Assembly: GCA_021234155.1 (NCBI GenBank)
Contig: JAJEKV010000011.1
Location: 8,415,132 to 8,479,131 of the forward strand
Source of the DNA: Isoetes taiwanensis
Lineage: Eukaryota > Streptophyta > Lycopodiopsida > Isoetales > Isoetaceae
DNA: 64,000 nucleotides
Direction of reading: 5' to 3'
Shown here: in pieces, positions 1 through 11,984 of the stretch
Layout of the letters: each line of letters starts with the position of its first letter
How positions within the stretch are numbered: the first letter of the stretch is position 1
Notes under the pieces: model-generated
What the model saw: only the letters and a program-made list of their open reading frames with translations
What the model was told of the DNA's origin: nothing
Databases searched by the model: none
Position numbers and translations under genes: made by a program

Positions 1-32
1 AGCAGTATGGAGCAAACTATAGGGTTGTAAAA

Positions 33-58
33 GACCCCTACTATAACAAGTAGGGGTC
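33..58. repeat. Perfect 10-bp hairpin
   Basis: GACCCCTACT and AGTAGGGGTC form a perfect 10-bp inverted repeat around a 6-nt loop. No gene can be placed next to it, so its role is unknown. It could be a transposon end or an RNA hairpin. Confidence 0.6.
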
Positions 59-549
59 TGCTCACCCTATCAGTTACAGTATAAAATGATCTCATTCTAT
101 TTGAGTAAAAACAGGGGTCCTTTATAACCTTACGGAAGGAGGTAGGGTTTTTTTTGTGATCTGAATAGACATTTTCTTTAAACTTGATGTGGCAAATAAA
201 TGGTAAAAGAACCACCCATAGAAGATTCTAAATATGCGTACCAGGATTGACTGGTAGTACATCTAAAAATATGGTCCAGTCTACACCATGCAAAAAAATA
301 ATAGGCACAAGCTTAATTATGTCCTACCTCTAGGCTTTAATGGTGATTAGAGGTGGAAGAGCCCCCCTAAGTGACGAGAAATGAATCTACTAGGACTAGG
401 ATTAGACGGGCGATGAAATTTATGACGAAGTTTTAAGGTTCTGAACTAAACAGTATGGCAGACCCTCGAGCTGATAAAGGACTTGGCAGGTCACAAGTGA
501 CCAAAAATATCTTCTAAGATTGTATGGTAAATGGAATCATGGGTTTTAA

Positions 550-885
550 TTAGGGCCGGACCGGACCGATAGCCATAGCTCTGAGGATGAGTTTACACCA
601 GACGTAGAGACGGAGAGGGAGCTTCTTTGGTGCAAAAATTCTGAAATACTTGAGCAACTAAGTATGAATAGGAGAGGAGGCGGTCGGAGCTTTGACTCCA
701 AAAGAAGTTTTGATGATAGCAGAGGTGGATACAATGCTAAAAGAGGCGGAGGTTTTAACCGAAACCCAGGTGGTTACTTCAGGAACAGCAATAATGAGCA
801 ATATGTTCCCGAGACACAACAAAATGAGGATGATATTGATTCGGAAAACGAAAATCTACAGGTAAAAACGAAGATCTACTGGTAA
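550..885 (+). CDS. Acidic then RGG-rich reading frame, unrecognised
   Basis: The frame is open for 112 codons; its first ATG is at 664. The N-terminal part is acidic (EDEFTPDVETERE). After the ATG comes a Gly/Arg-rich stretch with RRGGGR, SRGGY and KRGGGF, then an acidic tail (NEDDIDSENEN). RGG-type stretches usually bind RNA, and acidic plus RGG composition occurs in nucleocapsid-like and gag-like proteins. No zinc knuckle is present. A larger unrecognised frame lies about 1.1 kb downstream on the same strand. It may be a terminal exon or part of an old mobile or viral element. Confidence 0.35.
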   Translation, partial: LGPDRTDSHSSEDEFTPDVETERELLWCKNSEILEQLSMNRRGGGRSFDSKRSFDDSRGGYNAKRGGGFNRNPGGYFRNSNNEQYVPETQQNEDDIDSENENLQVKTKIYW

Positions 886-1044
886 AATGAATTACCAAGA
901 AAATGCATAAAGGAGCAGTCTACAAGCTGGACGGATTTGCTATCATATATTTATATTAATCTATACGTTGATTATTTTACTATTATACATCGGAATTATT
1001 TTGACTGTACATTTTTAGTAGATAGTTTAATATCAAGAGCAAAG

Positions 1045-1090
1045 GGTACATTAGGTGAAGGGCGAAGAGCCAAGAATCACCTAATGTACC
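1045..1090. repeat. 14-bp inverted repeat with short loop
   Basis: GGTACATTAGGTGA at 1045-1058 is exactly mirrored by TCACCTAATGTACC at 1077-1090, leaving an 18-nt loop. Flanking As and Ts add weaker pairing. It sits in a non-coding gap between two unrecognised frames. Confidence 0.55.
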
Positions 1091-1962
1091 TTTTGGCCCT
1101 TGGGTCGTTACCGAGTCTATTGCTAACGTTCTCATGATTGGCTGCAGGTACGTGGTGATTCTTCTCTTAATGTATCATCTTTGCTGTTATGGTGTTCTAC
1201 TGGTCGAAACGGATGTACTGGTCTATATAGACTACATTATGTAGTTGCGGATTTAACAGTAATTGAAAATTCATAGTCTGGGCAAAGTCATGAACAGCCC
1301 CATGACAAAAATAGTAGGTTGATGGGTAAGACTAATTTTACTCTTTGTTAAACATTGAACATGATGAAATAACGGTCAAATGTGGAGCATTTTTTATAAG
1401 TAAAGCTCGCACATAATACAGGTACGATTACCTCCGGTTTTTGCAGTGCATTTTCGGATGTTTTAATGGCAAATACGTTAAACCTTATTTTATAAGGATA
1501 ATGTGTACTATGGAATGACTGTTCTAATGACTTGGGCATCCCATAGAATGGAAAAAGTTTTGTTTCCAAAAAGAATGATGACGGAGTCGGTAGATTCAAA
1601 AAAGAGTGTCAATAGTTTCTAAACTTGTTATCCATAGATTGGTGTACCAGACTCGGATCTATTTAGATCTTTGGATGGAATGATAAAACTATGGAGGGAT
1701 TGACCAAAGTAGTATGATGTGCTAGTAGGATTGTTGTCCAGACTAGTTATGTCCGGGTTTTTTTTAGACACTTCATTTCTTTAGTTTAACTGGAGTTGCA
1801 TCATATCTATTGGCAATAACAGGAATGAACTATTGAATGGTATGTTATACTCACAAAATGGTATAACTCTTCAGGATGAGGAGGAGGCACAAGCGGACAA
1901 TATTGAGTTTGTACCTCCAGTATGGAATAGAGACCTTGGACCGATTGGCTATGCTACAAGCT

Positions 1963-3050
1963 AGATTACATGTCCAAGCTATGCCGTGCAGACGGTATTA
2001 TGTTGCATCAAAAACCACCAGGTACACATACAGATACTCGAAAAGGAAGCGTCCAGGAAGCCCGAGGAATTATCTGCTATTTCACATTTAGGTTTTAATG
2101 AATGGCTGGAGTTAGTTCCCAGGCTTAATAAGCTTGGTGAGGATTGGGACGAAATCAGCAAACTCATTGAGGATATATATGATGGCCTGCCTACTAAAGT
2201 ATATCACTGCACTATGGAAGAGGATAAGACCAAAAATCAATTCTTCAAAGGGGTGCTAGCTTTGGAAAAAGCCAATAAGATTAAAAAATCCAGCCTTAGT
2301 GATGTGATTATTCAAAAAACAGACACTTATACTGATCAGGATGATGAAGATGACCCCTTTGGGGAATCGCTCCTGTCTGAACAGGATAAAATTGACATCG
2401 GCAAAAAAGGAGCCAGCAGTGGTAATGGGGAGGATGATAAAGACTTCAGCTTCACTTTACACAATTGTCACCTTTTTCCCATTATTTCAGAAAGACTTGT
2501 TGAAAGCCACGCCATATTTTGTAATCAAGGGATTTGGAGAACAAAGAACTTTGGAGCCTTAGCCCCCATTAGCCGGGCCTCATGGATCATGCTCGGAGGG
2601 ATTACACCCGAACAAGAAAAAATGGCTAAAATAGCAGCAGAAAAGATGGAAAAAATAGTGTACAAGGAAAAGTTTAAACTGAGAATTGATCATCGGTTCT
2701 TTGATAAGAAATGTAACAAGGATACGTCCATATATGTAAGGCAGAAAGGACATATGGCATATTCCACAATTACAAGGGATCCTTTCTATATCAAAAGAGT
2801 TTGGCGAAGCATGTGCCCGTATTTCAAGTGTGTATGTGAACCCAGGGTGAAGGGTAATGCTTGTAAGGACAACATGACTTGGATTGACCATGCTATCTGG
2901 TACATGTTTAATAACCTAGACCACATTTTCCCTGATATGTCAGTTGTTGCGCAAATGGTCTCAATGAGGAAGTTTATGAAGACTACTCTAAGGGACAGCA
3001 TAATCGCATACATCTCGTATCTGGAAGTAAGAAACACACTTATTAATTAG
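1963..3050 (+). CDS. Unrecognised protein, about 350 codons, no ATG at the start
   Basis: This frame stays open from 1963 to the TAG ending at 3050, far longer than chance. The first in-frame ATG is only at 2214, after about 80 plausible residues (EELSAISHLGFNEWLELVP), so the 5' end is probably an exon boundary or has been lost. The protein has an amphipathic N-terminus, an acidic linker (DTYTDQDDEDDPFGES) and a basic, aromatic-rich C-terminal domain with Cys and Trp (RSMCPYFKCVCEPRVKG, WIDHAIWYMF). No signal peptide or membrane segment is visible. I do not recognise the family. The even composition suggests one folded domain, possibly from a virus-derived or transposon gene. An in-frame extension after the stop is short and then closes. 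Confidence 0.5.
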
Positions 3051-3989
3051 CATGACAATGATGCTGACCACAGACCCATGGGCAGACCTAAAAATTGGCT
3101 TCCCTGTGTGTAAAATGGCAACTATATGCGAGAAAAGCATAAAACCAAAATCATTCATGAAAGATATGGAGGCTGGTTCCAGTAATGTAGCGGAAAGAAA
3201 GTCAAAACAGTTTAAACCCAGAACGCCGTCATATGGAACAGTTGCAGGTTATGCTCCACCTCGTATTTACCTGGACAAAGTGGCTCTAGTATGGCCGATA
3301 ACTCCAACATTGAGCAGATTGGTACTCCAAGTGCCATGGGTGGCTCAGTCTCAAAGCAAAGACAAGAGCCAAATGTCAGAGATGGGGATGGTGTCATCCA
3401 ACAGCTTAAATATGACAAATAGGTATTGGTACTGTCAATTACAATAACTCTTACCTTGTACAATTTTGTTACTCTTTGATGACATTTTGTATAATGACTT
3501 GAGTCTTTGTATGAATTAGACAATAGTATATTTTGAATGGTCTTTCTAAGTTACGAAAGTACCTTTTGACAAGTGAAGCTGACATGCCAGTGTCCATGTC
3601 ATGCTAGTACATACTGCTACTCTAGTTTTGAAATTTAAAAAAAAGGAGTATAGACCTATACAAGTTGACCATGACACCAATCAGATGTTACGATATTTAT
3701 ATCTAAATAATGTAATGTTTGTTTATATACAGGTCGATATAGATTCGACGACTGTGGTAGTCCAGGGTGCACTTTGTTTAGAATATTTAGCACAATAACA
3801 TATATATGGCAGTCATGGTACATGGAAAAAAAATCTAAAAATCTATCGGTCCCCATTCATGAGAGTTACGCTTAGGCAAACCCAAGAGGGTCAAGTCTGT
3901 TTTGCTTTATGTTTACATAAAGGAAAACTGTCTTGATAATAAGGTTTTTATGATTTTTTTTTTTCATTATTTTTATGTTTTTCTTCACA
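3051..3989. other. Non-coding stretch
   Basis: Only short frames are present and none has recognisable content. The first 250 bases may be decayed continuation of the preceding frame. The rest is AT-rich. Confidence 0.4.
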
Positions 3990-4082
3990 AGTCGCCTGCT
4001 GCTCTCTCTTTGTACTTGGGTCCCATAGGCGGTTGGTCTCCTCGTGGACGATAAAATCATATTCTATTCTATTCTATTCTTC
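3990..4082 (+). mobile_element. LINE 3' terminus with ATTCT tail
   Basis: About 70 bases containing TTGGGTCCCATAGGC, GGTCTCCTCGTGGACGATAA and then four ATTCT units. The same design ends the LINE at 20.4 kb (CCCATAGCCTTCGG, CTCCCGAGGACGTTAAAA, then ATT units) and, reversed, the one at 19.1 kb. It is therefore a 3' end of the same LINE group, heavily 5'-truncated. Non-LTR elements of several clades end in short tandem repeats instead of poly(A). Confidence 0.6.
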
Positions 4083-4099
4083 ACAAGTTAGAGAGTAAG

Positions 4100-6240
4100 A
4101 CACAAAAAACTACATCTCATTCCGAGGTCCGAGATGGGAGATATGGTTCTTTGAACATGACAAGTAACATAAAAGAATTGGAAGCAATCTTGCAACTGAA
4201 TAGATGTGGATGTGGCAACTCCCATGTCTTTCTTCTAACTTCCAATTCAATCCTTTCTTCCAACTTCATTGATACGCACTCACACTATTTTAGATCACTT
4301 CTACTATCTCACGTAATAAAAGCCGTTGCCAAGAGCATCAATGAGCAACCATGATATCGCGAAGATAGTTTTACTTTCGAAAATGATTGTTGCTTTAACA
4401 TTATAACACATCCTAAAGCCCAACCAGACCTAACCGGCAAACACGTGTACTAAGTTTATCATAAATTATATTTTGAACTTCTACCACATATTTCGTCAAT
4501 CATGAGTTGAAAAAGATTATTATCTTGATTCAAAATATGGCAAGTCTAAGTACAAACCAGAAATGGTCCATGCCTATTTTAAATCAAATCTTGTACATAA
4601 TGTGTTACGTAACATGAAATTCAAGATCTATATTGCCAAGGAAGAGTCACATTCATAAAAAATATTGCCTATATAAAAGATGAGTTTTTTGTCTATTATT
4701 TTAACTAAACTCCAATTTTGTGTAGTAGCAACCACTTCTAAATATAAAAAATTCATGGTTTTTCACCATATTTAAGTTGATAAAATTCTTTATTATGTAG
4801 ATATAAGTGGAATGTATGGAGTGCCTCATTTATTGCTCTTAGAAAGCTTATATATGAGTATAGTTAAGCTATTTTAGTTCTATTTTTGTGTCGAATTCTG
4901 ATCAAAACTTGTTTAGTGAAAATTGAGACCAATATGACTTATGGACACTTCAAAATACGATTGGACTATAGCTTTTAGAGTTGACAACTTATGGCCGCAA
5001 GTCTTCCATCGAAACTTGTTATAGCAAAGGAGAAATAATTCACAATCTCAAACAACGTTTTTGAGCTAAATATGGTTTGATGACCTAATGTAATGTCATC
5101 TAATAGCAGTGAAACATAAAAATATGAAAATCAACATGTTTTATTATAGAACGTTAATTACTTTCAATTTTAGAAATGTTTGGACCCCTTTATACTAGAA
5201 AGTTTAGAGAATACAGTTTTGGCCTGGCGTAAAAACTGTTGAATTCTATGAGGTTTGGGCAATGACCACAATATATCAGTAAATCTATTGGTCATGAAAT
5301 CCTCCACGATCATAAAGAATTGAATGAAGATACCAAAAGTGGTGGTATCTTGTGAAATGGAAATTTCTCTTGTTAGATACTTGGGTTTAAGTGGCATAGG
5401 GTATGTAGACCAATTCTGGTGGATGAACCCAGAATAGTTTTAGTAACAACTCTATTGTTAAATTAACCTAACTTGACATGGGAAACCACTCTTACTTGCA
5501 ATAAAACATGACATAAATTAAATAAAATTTTCTAGGTCGATCGTTACAGTAAAGAACAAAAAGTCTAAATAACCCATACCACAACGTTAAGCAACGTGGA
5601 TGAAGGTTCTTAGCTGTTATCCATTGAAGTGCTGCATGTGGCATCCATTCTATTCAAGAATGAATAATGGCTATGCCATTCTGAGGTAACTTGCAGCATC
5701 CAGTTGTTGTTGCTGCTTCTCCACCGCTGCACCATCTTCATGGATGCTCAGGCTTTGCGTGATGCCCGTATGTTCTTAGACTAGCTTGTATGTTCTCCTT
5801 GTACTCGTTCCTTGGCTTGTGGATCAAGGATCTCCCGTAAGAAATATTAGGGGCGACCACATGGTGTTCCACAATTAGAGTAGGACTCCATTGGCAATGG
5901 AGGCCTCCATTTGGCTGGGGAGGCCGGTTTGGAGTGTTCTTCTCACGGCTTCCATTATTTGCCGGATCGAGCATGAAGGTGGGAGGGCCTCTCCACCATT
6001 GGTGGATTGGGAAGCTGCGGAGGTGGAGTCCCTCAAAATGCCATGTAGCCCGGCCTACTTTTTTTCTACAAAGTGCCAGGCCACGTCAGCGAATTTATAC
6101 AGCCTAGAATAGGAATGGCTCAAATTAGGGTTACCAGTATTTTGGATTTTCAAAAATGTAGTCCGTTGGCACCGTTCCGTTCCTCTTATAATACAGTTTC
6201 CACTGCTCCAATTCTTATAGATCACTTTGAGGTTCTGTTA
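4100..6240. other. AT-rich intergenic region upstream of the coiled-coil gene
   Basis: Stops are frequent in every frame and no family is recognisable. The last few hundred bases should hold the promoter and 5' UTR of the gene starting at 6270; TATAATA near 6187 is a possible TATA element. GC content rises from about 5700. Confidence 0.4.
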
Positions 6241-6269
6241 ACATCGGGATTTTGTTGAAGATCGGATTC

Positions 6270-8237
6270 ATGGTGATCTCTGGCAACAAATCTGGTACCT
6301 CGGTCAGTTCTTTCTCTTCAGAGAATGCAACAGTTAGTCTGCACAGCAACCGATCTTCTGGAGATGGAAAAGGATCTAATTCAAGTTCCAATTCTAGCTT
6401 CAAAAAACCCTTGGCTGATCTTACTAACAGATTTGAAGAATCCGATGATGCTGTTTCTAAGCTGCGCCCTAGAAATATATCGCCGATTATGTTTAGCACT
6501 TCAATTTTAGATTCTGTTTGCCCAAACCCGCCAAATGCAGGTAAGAAGCCTTCTTTGAAGCAGACAGTGGGAAAACGGATAAGTAAGTATGTATTTGGCA
6601 AATCTGACACATCTGGTTTGAATAAGCATGCTGGTAAAACTAAGGAGCAGATGAATCTGGCTATGGTAAAAACTAATCCGTCAAAGGAAGCTCAAATTTC
6701 GAAGCCCTCTTCTTCGCAGTTCAAGTATAAATGTGGAGCTGTAGCATTGCCAGAGAAAGATAAGTCTAGCCCTAGTTTTCGTAAGCAGTCTTTGTTTGGC
6801 AAATCGAAGCTTCATGGTGTATCAGAACCAAAGAAGAAGGCAGAGATATTGGCAGATTCCCAATTGTCAGATCGGACTCCCCAGCTCTCTGGATTACAGA
6901 AGAAGATATTGGAGAAGGTTATGGGAAGGTCTATTTCGAGAAAGAAGAATGTTCTAATCAGCAGCATAAATAAAGACGGTGATCCTCGTCCACTGTCTAT
7001 GGTGATAAGGAATGAAGAACAGCTTATTAAGCAGAACAAGAAATATGAAGAGCTATTGCAGAAGCAGGAAGATCTATTGAGAGAAAAAGAATCCGAGGTT
7101 AGTTCTTCCAGTTTTAGCTTTATAAGTTGCACTTTTTATATATTACATCAACATTTAGTTATAATCTTATTGGTTCTAGGAATGGCCTTTTAAGTTGTTA
7201 ATGTTTACATTTATTTACCATTAAGTTATAAACAATTGTTTCTGGCCATTAGGTTTTGTAAGTGATTTTTTGTTAAAACATTGTCTAATTTGGAGGCTAC
7301 TTTGCATGTGTATCAGGTAGAGACATTTAGACGTGCAGGCATGATGCTCAAAAGATTATGTCAGAATCAGAATGAGGAATTGAAAGCCCTCAAGTCAGCA
7401 CTCCCAGAAGCAATAAGCGAAACATTGAGGCTGCGAGATCTATGTCAAAAGCAAGAAAGGGAGCTTCATGAGACAAAAACTATAATTCCATCTCTACAAG
7501 AACAAGTTGCAGTCCTTACTCGACAATTGAACAATCTATCTGAAGGTATTGAGCAGGTAAGCGAGCGCTAGCTGTTAGATCAGACTTCTGTTGTGAATTA
7601 TAATATATCTTCCTATTGTATATACTACAGGTGAAATTGGACAGGATGGCAATGTCATCTAGGAGGAGTAGCCGCTCTATTCAATCAAGCGAATCTCCAG
7701 AAAGTTGGAAAAATGTCGAGGTAGTGAAATATCCAAGGACGTATGAAAATTTTCTTCTAGATAATTTAGACACTCTGAATTTCAGGTAAATACGAATGGA
7801 AGTTCAAGCAAATGTTCTGTGGCCACACAATCTTCAACAAAGTCTTCCAAATATAACAGCTCAACAGGCAGCCAAGGGAAGGAGGTATTCATGGCTTGAG
7901 TTGTGTAAGCAAAATTACTTTAATTGTGAAGCATGAAAGCAATGTTTTAATGTGCACATTCGTCAAGAGAAAACACTGCTTGGTTTTATCTTCATGTAAG
8001 ATACTAACCAGTTTTTAACGGCTGCAGATTTCCGAAAGTCCCGTCAATAGCTTGCTGACGGTGGATCATTTGGAAGATATCCTGCGCAAGTTGAACATGA
8101 CTGCAGAGGAAGAATTGGCCTCTCTTGAAGAAAGATGTGCCAAAGCTTTTCATGACCTTGGGTTCTCTTCTTCCAAAAGATTAGACACGACTTGTCTAGA
8201 TATGGAACGACCACTACCAGCCAGGTTCATTGAGTAG
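6270..8237 (+). CDS. Five-exon plant coiled-coil protein, intact
   Basis: Exons at 6270-7097, 7317-7556, 7631-7720, 7786-7884 and 8028-8237 join in phase 0 into 488 codons with GT-AG introns. The last intron has TACTAAC about 20 bases before its AG. The start is the first ATG in the frame. Residues 1-100 are Ser-rich and include KPLADLTNRFEES; the middle is basic and low-complexity. A coiled coil runs from about residue 250 through exon 2 (NEEQLIKQNKKYEELLQKQE, MMLKRLCQNQNEELKALKS, IPSLQEQVAVLTRQLNNL). The C-terminus (LTVDHLEDILRKLNM, SLEERCAKAFHDLGF) is helical. I believe it belongs to a conserved but poorly characterised plant coiled-coil family. No catalytic domain or membrane segment is visible. 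The third intron, 65 bases, is short for a plant. It is the only convincing intact host gene here. Confidence 0.85.
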
Positions 8238-8239
8238 CT

Positions 8240-8796
8240 TGTTCGGCCAACCCTTTCTCTTTCTTGTCTAAATTTTGAGTCTAAGCATGGAAAACTTATT
8301 TCAATTTGAATCGTGTTAAAAACAAGAGGCATTGATGTGTAAATCGTCTTCAAGCTAGTTGCGTGTGCATTCACTCGTACAAATAAGATGCACGCGCATC
8401 TCATGGGTTGCCTTCTTTGTTTGAGGAGGTTGTTAATTGTTCTAATTTCCCCATGAAGGGCTAGAATGTTAGTTAATGCCAACAACTCATATCACTTTTG
8501 GCCTTCATAAGACTTCTCAAAAATTTTGACCATTAGGTGGACAAGTAACCTTCAAAAAGATAGTTGAAGATGGGGTTTCCATTTTGCAACATGTACACTA
8601 AGATTTTGACCGTCAATGCATTACAATATTTTTTGATATACATTGTTGGAAAAGCAAAAGGTTGGGATGGTGTTGGAAAGCCGGATTGAACGACATGGGT
8701 AGTTGGTTGTTTGTAAAATATTTTTGGATGAGAAACTTTATTGATTTCGTATGCAATTGTAAATTAGTTCTTATATTTGTGTGTAATAGAGGATTT
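8240..8796. other. 3' flank of the coiled-coil gene
   Basis: AT-rich non-coding sequence; the poly(A) region of the upstream gene should lie near 8270-8350. It ends where the minus-strand LINE remnant begins. Confidence 0.4.
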
Positions 8797-10560
8797 TGCC
8801 TGCAGACCAACAGGTTTATGAGACACTCAAATATGTACACTCAACATTATAGAACATGTCTTCTTTTGCACCCTCTGATATAAATGCATTAGATTCTTCC
8901 CATCCCTCATCAACTATACTATTACAATCTTTACCATGCAATAACTATTCTCTCAGCGCTAATACCTCCTTTGAATACCTCCCAACCTTTATCCAAGTAA
9001 GTAAAAAAATTCCAACAACGAGCTTCAATGAACATCATGCTTGTGGTGAATCCCCATGTATGACGGACATCTTATGATCGCATGTGTTTCATTTTCAACT
9101 TCCTGTATATTACGCACCTTATACAATCTCAACCGATGAGAAATATCACTTCAGTGCCCTCTTCAACCCCCAATCTATGGGAGCTAATCACATCCTGCTT
9201 ATCATGTATCTTGTTCTTAAAAATATACCTTCATTAAGATGCTTGGCCTTTTGAAGTGGGGGATTCATATATTTTCTATCAAATTCTTTCTTCGTTTTTG
9301 AAACCCTCCTATTTCTTCTAATGAGATGTTGGTGCACCCATCCCCAAATGCTCGATCTATTTTCTTGGAAATAATGAATGTTTAAATGCCTTGTCTGCAT
9401 CCATGAATGTCTAAACCATCTCTTGTATCTTGTCCCATCTAATGCCCATCTTGGTAAGCTTCTTTGGCCTTCAAAGCATCATACCGCATTCCACAAGCAA
9501 CATGTGATACGGAGTTTGAGCTTTAGTTCTCAGTTCAGTTCTCAAGGATATTTTTTGCACCTTCTAAACTTTTTTTCGAGAATCTGCTGGCTGTACCAGA
9601 ACACGAAAGAAAGTTTGTTTCAAGTTGAAATTCCACATTTCAGCTTTTCCACTTTTACCTGCATGCTGTATAGTGCTTTTAGCCCCCCATTTACTCTATG
9701 TTCAACAGCAAGATTCCCACTAGGTCCTTTGCCCATATGTATTCCTAAATATTTATACGAGATCATAATCTCCACAGAAGGTGAACTACTTTTTCAGCCT
9801 CCAAAAACCACCATCTTAGTCCTTGTCATATTCACCTGCATACCTTTTCGACCACAAAAGTAAGGCAAACCATCTAACTGCTTCTGCATGCCTGCAACCA
9901 AGCATAAGAGAAGAACCACATCATCAGTGTATATGAGCAACAAAACCACATATCCAGATAGAGGTGTTCCCTTCCCACCCTAGTTGGTGTATAAACAAAG
10001 CAAACAGAGTGGGTGACAAAGGACATCCTTGCTTTGACTCCAATATTGCTCTCCACCACCTCTGTGTACTGTTGTATGTAGGGGAAAGATAATTGCACTA
10101 AAACGTTCTCATAGAGTATTTTCACTGTTTGTCTAAGCTCAACTGGCACCTCTAGAATTTCCATTCTCCCCCGTAGATTATGGCGAGATACTGTGTCAAA
10201 TGCCTTGGCGTAAAAAAAAAATGAGCACAAAGTGGTTATTTCTTCCCTTTGACACAATCAACCATAGTATGCAAGGAGACCAAGTGATCCACTGTGGATT
10301 TTTTAGGCCTAAAGCCTTCTTGCCCAATGGCCCTGATATTATGCTCTTCTGATCAAGTATTCAATTTACAGTTCCAACATAGTAGCGATTAGTTTAGCAT
10401 ATAAACTACTGGGCCAAAATCATTCTATAGTTCCTTAGATCACCTTCATCTCCAAACTTATGAAGGGGAACAACTATGTTCAGTTGCCAATGCATCCCAC
10501 ATGCAACACAACATTAAATAGAGACAACAAAGCTTCCATGGACTGATCTACCTTTCCATT
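8797..10560 (-). mobile_element. LINE remnant A: reverse transcriptase and C-terminal region
   Basis: Read on the minus strand, conceptual fragments follow LINE ORF2 order. First come the fingers and palm (KAFDTVSRHNL, LRGRMEILEVPVELR, VVESNIGVK) at about 10260-9990, then a YTDDVVLLL-like box near 9920 in a shifted frame, then a thumb-like segment (SYKYLGI) near 9760. The C-terminal tail reaches 8800. The stretch at 8800-8940 matches the end of LINE remnant C (19.1-19.2 kb). Many frameshifts and stops make it non-functional. The 3' tail repeat is missing. Confidence 0.65.
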
Positions 10561-10599
10561 TGAACATTCCTTTCTGCTACCAAACCTATTGAAAGAGAC

Positions 10600-10916
10600 A
10601 TATATAAGAACTGCAAGTGGTTGTAGCACGCTTGTATGAGACGGTGCTTGCTCAACTTAGTTTTCCACTTAGTGCAGAATGTGATTGGCAAATAGTAGGG
10701 TTGTCCAATATCCCCAACATTATTTGGCATTTAAATTGATGAGATAGAAAAGTGGCTCCAAGAGCACTATTCAAATGGAGTAATATTGGCAGGATATATC
10801 ATTCAAATTCTTCTCTATGCATATGATACAGATCTCCTATCACGCACTGAAAAAGGTCTACAATTAATATCATCTTGAGATTTTGGTAAAGTTTTGTCAT
10901 CATTCATGTTAGGTTT
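10600..10916 (+). mobile_element. LINE remnant B, left part (reverse transcriptase)
   Basis: The plus-strand translation shows a palm-like box (QILLYAYDTDLLSRTEKGL) matching the YADD region of LINE reverse transcriptases, preceded by an LYETVLAQLSFP-like segment. It is closely related to remnant A but lies head to head with it. The element resumes at 15.58 kb, so the MITE and the copia element inserted into it or beside it. Confidence 0.55.
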
Positions 10917-11036
10917 TAAGTTTCAAATCAACCTTTGAACCAATGCATTACTTTATGCATTAACAATAATTCTCAATACAATGCCAAATCATTATAGCAT
11001 AGCAATTCACCTATGCATGATTTATTAATCAACAAC

Positions 11037-11360
11037 TGGGTAAAAGCATGTTAGGGTGTACCACTTTTGGAACCTGCAAAAGTACATACACTAGGTACTT
11101 CAGAACTGGGTACTTTCTCATTTTTCTTTTCATTAAAACTAATACAAAAATCCAAAATAAAAGTCAAGGACATGGTAATATTCAAAGTTAAGATAAAGAT
11201 AATGCTATCGGAGACCAATATATATATAAAAAGTTCTAAAACATACCTTATATTGAGATATTATATAAGTACCCAGTACCCAGTCCTGGCTACCTTTTTA
11301 GGTACCTTTTTGGTCACTAAATAATACTTTTTAAGGGACACCCTAACATGCTTTTACCCA
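11037..11360. mobile_element. Foldback MITE, 324 bp
   Basis: The termini are inverted repeats of at least 22 bp: GGGTAAAAGCATGTTAGGGT on the left and its exact complement on the right. AACT flanks both ends and may be the target duplication. Internal inverted stretches (ACTGGGTAC near 11105 and GTACCCAGT near 11275) add stem. There is no coding capacity. I cannot assign it to a superfamily; the 4-base duplication is uncertain. Confidence 0.75.
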
Positions 11361-11499
11361 ACTATTGCCCTTCTTTATTAAACTAGAGGAACCATTGAAC
11401 CACTGAACTTATCCAATTGCTCATTATCAAAGATACTTACATCTTAGCTTAATGCAATAATACAAACCTTTGCAACCGAGCTTGATCTCCTCTAGGAAC
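11361..11499. other. Spacer between MITE and copia 3' LTR
   Basis: AT-rich sequence without recognisable content. Together with 10917-11036 it flanks the MITE inside the broken LINE locus. Confidence 0.3.
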
Positions 11500-11963
11500 T
11501 GAATACTTAAACTATACATCTTAGGTTATACAAATAGAATCAGTCCCGGCCTCTTTGCCGGACCGACCTCCATGCTTACAGAGTTTGTCGAGGTCTCATT
11601 AGACCAAAAAGTTCAAATAGAAAAATGGCCTCAATTCATTGGGCCGACCTGTTTCGCAATGAAGAATTTCTATAAATGTCTGTTCAATGGTTTTTCAAAT
11701 AAAAAACCATGCTTCTAAATACATATTTACATCACATGAGCACTATTACGTTTCTATGCCCATATGTCCGACTTTAGCATGAACCATTAAAACTTTCACT
11801 GTAAAACCAACTCTGCATATTGTCCAACCAATTTCTCTGCTTCTTTTGTCTAGACAACTTTCTCAGTTTTTACACTTGCTGCATATGCACTTCAGAATCT
11901 TTTATACTGCAAGATTATGATATGAACATTTTTCTGAATAAGTTGCTTCACATATTTCTTACA
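11500..11963 (-). repeat. Ty1/copia 3' LTR
   Basis: This 464-bp block is nearly identical to 15121-15574. On the minus strand it begins TGTAAGAAAT and ends TATTCA, so it has TG...CA ends. A purine-rich tract (GAAAGGGGAA) lies immediately 5' of it on the minus strand, as expected of a polypurine tract. The two copies differ by scattered substitutions and small indels, so the insertion is not very recent. Confidence 0.8.
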
Positions 11964-11974
11964 TTCCCCTTTCA
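11964..11974 (-). other. Polypurine tract of the copia element
   Basis: On the minus strand TGAAAGGGGAA lies directly before the TG of the 3' LTR and just after the RNase H stop codon. This is the standard site for plus-strand DNA priming. Confidence 0.7.
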
Positions 11975-11984
11975 GATCATAATC

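Noticed and set aside
6270-8237. Identification as shugoshin
   Set aside because: An N-terminal LADLTN-like string and coiled coil suggested it, but the coiled coil is central and no shugoshin C-terminal basic motif is visible.
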